Shown here: one piece after another, positions 60,764-64,000 of the stretch
How the letters are laid out: each line of letters opens with the position of its first letter
Position numbering within the stretch: position 1 is the stretch's first letter
Assembly (NCBI RefSeq): GCF_014649755.1
Contig: NZ_BMTQ01000019.1
Span: 62,001-126,000 of the forward strand
From: Streptomyces litmocidini
Lineage (GTDB): Bacteria > Actinomycetota > Actinomycetes > Streptomycetales > Streptomycetaceae
Direction of reading: 5' to 3'
DNA: 64,000 bases
Program-made: the position numbers and the translations under genes
The notes under the pieces: generated by a model
Told to the model about the DNA's origin: nothing
The model's input: only the letters and a program-made list of their open reading frames with translations
Databases searched by the model: none

Positions 60764-61960
60764 ATGACGACTGCGCCGCGCCCCGCCGCCGAACTGTCCG
60801 CCGACGAAGCCCGCAGGATCGCCCTGCGTGCCCAGGGCTTCCTGGGCGCACCCGACCGCAGGGCCGGGGTGCGCGGGGTCCTCCGCTCGCTCGGCCAGGT
60901 CCAGCTCGACACCATCTCCGTCCTCGCCCGCTCCCACGAGCTCGTCCCGTACGCGCGGCTGGGCGCCGTGGGCCGCACGGCCGTGGAGGAGGCGTACTGG
61001 GCGACCGCCCGCGACAGCGCGTCTCCGGCGCGACCCCACGCCTTCGAGTACTGGTCGCACGCCGCCTGCGTCCTGCCCGTCGAGGAGTGGCCGCACTTCG
61101 CCTTCCGCCGGCGCGCCTACCGCGACCGGCCGCACTGGGGGCACGAGCTGTCGCCCGAGGCGTACCAGAAGGTGATCGACCAGCTGCGGGACCAGGGCCC
61201 GCTGACGGCGACCGAGTTGGGCGGCGCGAAGAACAAGGGCGAGTGGTGGGACTGGTCCGACAGCAAGATCGCCGTCGAGCGGGCCCTGATGTACGGCGAG
61301 GTCGTGGTCACGGAGCGGCGCGGCTGGAAGCGCGTCTACGACCTGGCGGAGCGGGCGATCCCGCAGGCACTGTTCCACGACGAACTGGACGACGCCGAGT
61401 GCGTGCGGCGCCTGGTGCGGCAGGCGGGCGAGGCCCTCGGCGTGGGCACGCGCGCGGACATCGCGGACTACCACCGGATCAAGGGCGAGCAGTTCGACGC
61501 CGTGGTCGAGGCCTCGGGTCTGGTGCCGGTGACGGTGGCGGGCTGGGGGAAGCCCGCCTGGGCGGATCCGGCGGCGCTCGCCACCGAGCCGCGCGGCCGG
61601 CACCGCACGACGCTGCTCTCGCCCTTCGACTCGCTGATCTGGGAGCGGGCGCGCACGGAGCGGATCTTCGGCTTCGCGCACCGCCTGGAGGCGTACGTGC
61701 CGAGGCAGAAGCGGATCCACGGCTACTTCGCGATGCCGGTGCTCGCCGGGGGCCGTCTGGTCGGCCGGGTGGACCCGGCGCGGGAGGGCCGGACGCTCGT
61801 CGCCCGGCAGGTGACGCTCGACGGACCGAAGGCCGTGCCGGCGGTGGCGCGGGCCCTGCGCGAGGCGGCCGAGTGGGTGGGCTGCGACGCGGTGGGGATC
61901 CTCCCGGACCGCGTGAACCTCCCGGCCCTGGCCCCGGAGCTGGTGCGGGAACTGGGCTGA
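60764..61960 (+). CDS. YcaQ-like DNA crosslink-repair glycosylase (AlkZ superfamily)
   Basis: This is a 398-residue protein of three winged-helix-like domains in the HTH_42 family. The catalytic Q-x-D motif is in LGQVQLDTISV (~45), as in YcaQ, while AlkZ has Q-x-Q. YcaQ-type enzymes unhook DNA interstrand crosslinks by cutting alkylated bases from the backbone. SPFDSLIWERARTERIFGF near 285-303 is the conserved C-terminal signature. ATG 60764 has TAGGGT seven bases upstream and no ribosome site, again suggesting a leaderless mRNA. It is convergent with the response regulator gene, 13 bases apart. Confidence 0.86.
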   Translation: MTTAPRPAAELSADEARRIALRAQGFLGAPDRRAGVRGVLRSLGQVQLDTISVLARSHELVPYARLGAVGRTAVEEAYWATARDSASPARPHAFEYWSHAACVLPVEEWPHFAFRRRAYRDRPHWGHELSPEAYQKVIDQLRDQGPLTATELGGAKNKGEWWDWSDSKIAVERALMYGEVVVTERRGWKRVYDLAERAIPQALFHDELDDAECVRRLVRQAGEALGVGTRADIADYHRIKGEQFDAVVEASGLVPVTVAGWGKPAWADPAALATEPRGRHRTTLLSPFDSLIWERARTERIFGFAHRLEAYVPRQKRIHGYFAMPVLAGGRLVGRVDPAREGRTLVARQVTLDGPKAVPAVARALREAAEWVGCDAVGILPDRVNLPALAPELVRELG

Positions 61961-61973
61961 GCGCCAGGAGGCC

Positions 61974-62726
61974 TCACCGGATCTCGAGGATCTTCTCCCG
62001 CATGGCGTAGACCACGGCCTCCATCCGGGAGTGCAGCTGCAGCTTCTCCAGGATGTTCCGGACGTGGTTCTTCACGGTGTTCTCCGAGATGAACAGCTCC
62101 TTGGCGATGTCCCGGTTGTTCATGCCGGTCGCGACGAGCTTGAGGACCTCCAGCTCGCGGTCGGTCAGCCGGGGTGCCGGCACGAGCCGCCGCTCGTCGG
62201 TGCGCTGGATCATCGACTTGAACTCGGTGAGCAGCTTGGACGCCATCGACGGGCTGATCTGCGACTGCCCGTCGGCGACCGCGCGGATCGCGGTGGCGAC
62301 CTCGTCGGTGGAGATCTCCTTGAGGAGGTAGCCCGTGGCCCCCGCCTTGATCGCCTCGTAGAGGTCGGCCTCCTCGTCGCTGATCGTCAGCATGATGATC
62401 TTCGCGCTGGGGGCGACCTCCTTGATGGAGGTGCACGCCTCGATGCCGCCGCGCCGGGGCATCCGCACGTCCATCAGGACGATGTCGGGGAGCAGATCGG
62501 CGGCCTTGTCGACGGCCTCGGCGCCGTCCCCGGCCTCACCGACGACCTGGATGTCCTCCTCCTGGGCGAGGACGATCTCGAGTCCGCGGCGGAAGAGGGC
62601 GTGGTCGTCCACGACGAGAACCCGGATCGGCTCCTTGCGGAATGCTCCGCTGTCCGATTCCGATCCCTCCGGGACCGCGCCACCGTGCTCGCGAGCGCTG
62701 AGCACCGGCCCGAAGCTGTCCGCCAT
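61974..62726 (-). CDS. NarL/FixJ-type response regulator
   Basis: This is a 250-residue regulator. ATG 62726 follows GGGGGAGGAACG. A ~30-residue flexible N-terminus precedes the receiver domain (~33-150) with acidic pair Asp40-Asp41 and phosphoacceptor Asp86 (LPDIVLMDVRMP). A LuxR-type helix-turn-helix follows at ~185-248 (LTDRELEVLKLVATGMNNRDIA). No histidine kinase is adjacent, so it is an orphan in this window. Its location between hpf and secA is conserved in Streptomyces. Confidence 0.92.
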   Translation of the reverse strand: MADSFGPVLSAREHGGAVPEGSESDSGAFRKEPIRVLVVDDHALFRRGLEIVLAQEEDIQVVGEAGDGAEAVDKAADLLPDIVLMDVRMPRRGGIEACTSIKEVAPSAKIIMLTISDEEADLYEAIKAGATGYLLKEISTDEVATAIRAVADGQSQISPSMASKLLTEFKSMIQRTDERRLVPAPRLTDRELEVLKLVATGMNNRDIAKELFISENTVKNHVRNILEKLQLHSRMEAVVYAMREKILEIR

Positions 62727-62858
62727 CGTTCCTCCCCCTGAAGGCCGTGGCCTGAATTCGTTTCCGGTCCTCCAACCCGTGCTCGAACGGCACCGGTTGG
62801 CGTGCACGCCATGATTTCATGCCCGGACGACGACGGGGGTGCTCCGTGGGCGCACGGG

Positions 62859-62896
62859 GGTGCCCCTGGGGGCGCGCATTGCGCTCCAGGGGCACC
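62859..62896 (-). terminator. hpf terminator
   Basis: An 11-bp perfect stem (GGTGCCCCTGG with CCAGGGGCACC) with an inner GCGC/GCGC pair, 39 bases beyond the hpf stop. Confidence 0.82.
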
Positions 62897-62934
62897 GAGA
62901 GGGACACCTGTTCGGAGGCGGTGCGGCGCGGCGG

Positions 62935-63615
62935 TCAGCCGCCGAGCGCACCACCGGCGCCGCCGCCCTCGGCGAGCGGGTCGCTCTCCAGGTGGATGAC
63001 GCCGTAGTCGTAGGCGTGCCGCCGGTAGACGACGCTCGGCTGCTTGGTGTCGGAGTCGACGAAGAGGTAGAAGTCGTGCCCGACCAGCTCCATCTCGTAG
63101 AGCGCCTGGTCGAGCGTCATCGGTGCGGCCCGGTGGGTCTTCTCGCGGACCACGAGCGGGCCCTCGCCCTGGACCTCGATGGAGCCCATCATCGTGGTGG
63201 GCACCGTCTCGGTCTCGTCGACGACCAGTTGGCCGTCTCCGTTGAGCTGGGCGGCGCCGGGCACGACGTCCCCGACCTCCGCCGCGGACAGCCGGCCGTT
63301 GCCACGCCGGGTGTATCGCTTGTCGTGCTGCTTGCGCAGTCGTGCCTCGAGCTTGTCGCTGGCGAGGTCGAGCGCTGCGTACGGGTCGCCTGCCGCCGCT
63401 TCCGCCCGGATCACCGGGCCTCGGGAGTGGAGGGTGATCTCCACGCGGTCGGACCGGTCGGCCTGCCGCGGGTTGTGCTCCTTGGACACCTCGACGTCGA
63501 GGCTGATCACCTTGCCGTCGAGCTTCTGGATCTTCTCCAGCTTCAGCTTCTCGGCCACGTGCTTGCGGAACCGCTCGGGCACCTCGGTCTTGCGGCCCTT
63601 GACGACGATGTCCAC
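62935..63615 (-). CDS. hpf: Long-form ribosome hibernation promotion factor
   Basis: This is a 226-residue HPF-long. GTG 63615 follows ACGGAG and gives the family start DIVVKGRKTEVPERF. The N-terminal S30AE domain (1-100) blocks the decoding centre; the C-terminal dimerisation domain (~165-215, TLDQALYEMELVGHDFYLF) joins two 70S ribosomes into inactive 100S particles in starvation. A linker of ~60 residues separates them. All conserved parts are present. Confidence 0.94.
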   Translation of the reverse strand: MDIVVKGRKTEVPERFRKHVAEKLKLEKIQKLDGKVISLDVEVSKEHNPRQADRSDRVEITLHSRGPVIRAEAAAGDPYAALDLASDKLEARLRKQHDKRYTRRGNGRLSAAEVGDVVPGAAQLNGDGQLVVDETETVPTTMMGSIEVQGEGPLVVREKTHRAAPMTLDQALYEMELVGHDFYLFVDSDTKQPSVVYRRHAYDYGVIHLESDPLAEGGGAGGALGG

Positions 63616-64000
63616 GCAGAACTCCGTTCCCGGATCGCCCTGGTCGGCTCCTTGGCCGCCGGGCATCTCCCTTTGCACCAGACTCCGGTGGTGTCACCGG
63701 AGCTCGGACTTGGCGACTTCGACCTCACTCCTCCCCAGCCGACGAGATCTCACTCCATCGACAAGAGGTTAATTCGCCCTGAACTCCCGTCCTGTAGGCG
63801 CAACCATGTATTCGGTGAGGCGATGGCATTCGCCATTCCTCACAACCGAACATAGCCCCTTCGGACGGGTGTCGGCACCCGCTGCCACGACATACCTCCG
63901 TACGGGTGTTTTCACCTCTCACCACCTGCAACGATCCAAGTTTCCGACGAGTTCCGGTTTATTTCGAACGAAGCGGGAGAGGATGCGATCACAGCCGCTA
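63616..64000. other. Upstream region of hpf, right edge of window
   Basis: This 385-base AT-richer region has no convincing gene. It should hold the hpf promoter on the minus strand. A small hairpin CGGGTG-TCGG-CACCCG lies near 63866-63881. The next gene is outside the window. Confidence 0.45.

Noticed and set aside
63725..63931. 68-codon minus-strand frame upstream of hpf
   Set aside because: Third-position GC is low and there is no ribosome site; it is most likely untranslated leader.

Overview
The window is a stretch of high-GC actinobacterial chromosome, almost certainly from a Streptomyces. Codon third positions are nearly all G or C, GTG and TTG starts are common, and the gene order (murA-hup-malic enzyme-HelD-like, nnaR-narK, ssrA-smpB-S41 protease-ftsX-ftsE, prfB-pkaB-pkaA, NAD-glutamate dehydrogenase, secA, hpf) is typical of the Streptomyces chromosome core. 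No insertion sequence, prophage, CRISPR array, rRNA or tRNA was seen. The only classical RNA gene is tmRNA.

Layout. 1-5.6 kb: the end of a type VII secretion (ESX-like) cluster on the minus strand, with three small or medium WXG100/PPE-like proteins, a mycosin protease and a large WXG-headed protein that runs off the left edge. 5.7-10.4 kb: a translationally coupled three-subunit molybdenum hydroxylase of xanthine dehydrogenase type, with an unusual active-site motif and a long disordered extension on the iron-sulfur subunit. 10.6-17.3 kb: beta-N-acetylhexosaminidase, a DUF3039 protein, a YqgE-like protein, murA, the nucleoid protein HU and malic enzyme. 17.3-24.4 kb: a structured RNA candidate with its own terminator and a sigma-R-like promoter, a HelD-type RNA-polymerase recycling ATPase, a repeat-rich spacer, then the nitrate genes nnaR and narK with a GlnR-type box, and a LysR regulator. 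24.4-31.2 kb: an MFS transporter, ssrA and smpB (ribosome rescue), an S41 protease, ftsX, ftsE, a zinc-ribbon mini-protein and a sortase-anchored repeat protein.

31.6-41 kb: a decayed gene, prfB, two membrane Ser/Thr kinases (pkaB, pkaA) and, divergent from them, a giant FHA-FtsK/EccC-like protein with a tandem-repeat insert between its Walker A and Walker B regions. Kinase plus phosphothreonine reader plus Ser/Thr-rich repeats suggests one signalling module. 41-48.7 kb: a CUT1 sugar ABC importer (binding protein and two permeases, no ATPase), a TetR regulator, an ABC-2 polysaccharide exporter pair and a membrane glycosyltransferase. 48.7-64 kb: the 1655-residue NAD-glutamate dehydrogenase, a DJ-1/PfpI protein, a HAD phosphatase, two small conserved proteins, secA, a GNAT acetyltransferase, a YcaQ-like DNA glycosylase, a NarL-type response regulator and long-form hibernation factor hpf.

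Most of the window is housekeeping. The parts least explained by known biology are the FHA-FtsK repeat protein beside the kinases, the molybdenum hydroxylase with a replaced catalytic-glutamate motif, the structured RNA upstream of malic enzyme, and the truncated type VII effector candidate.
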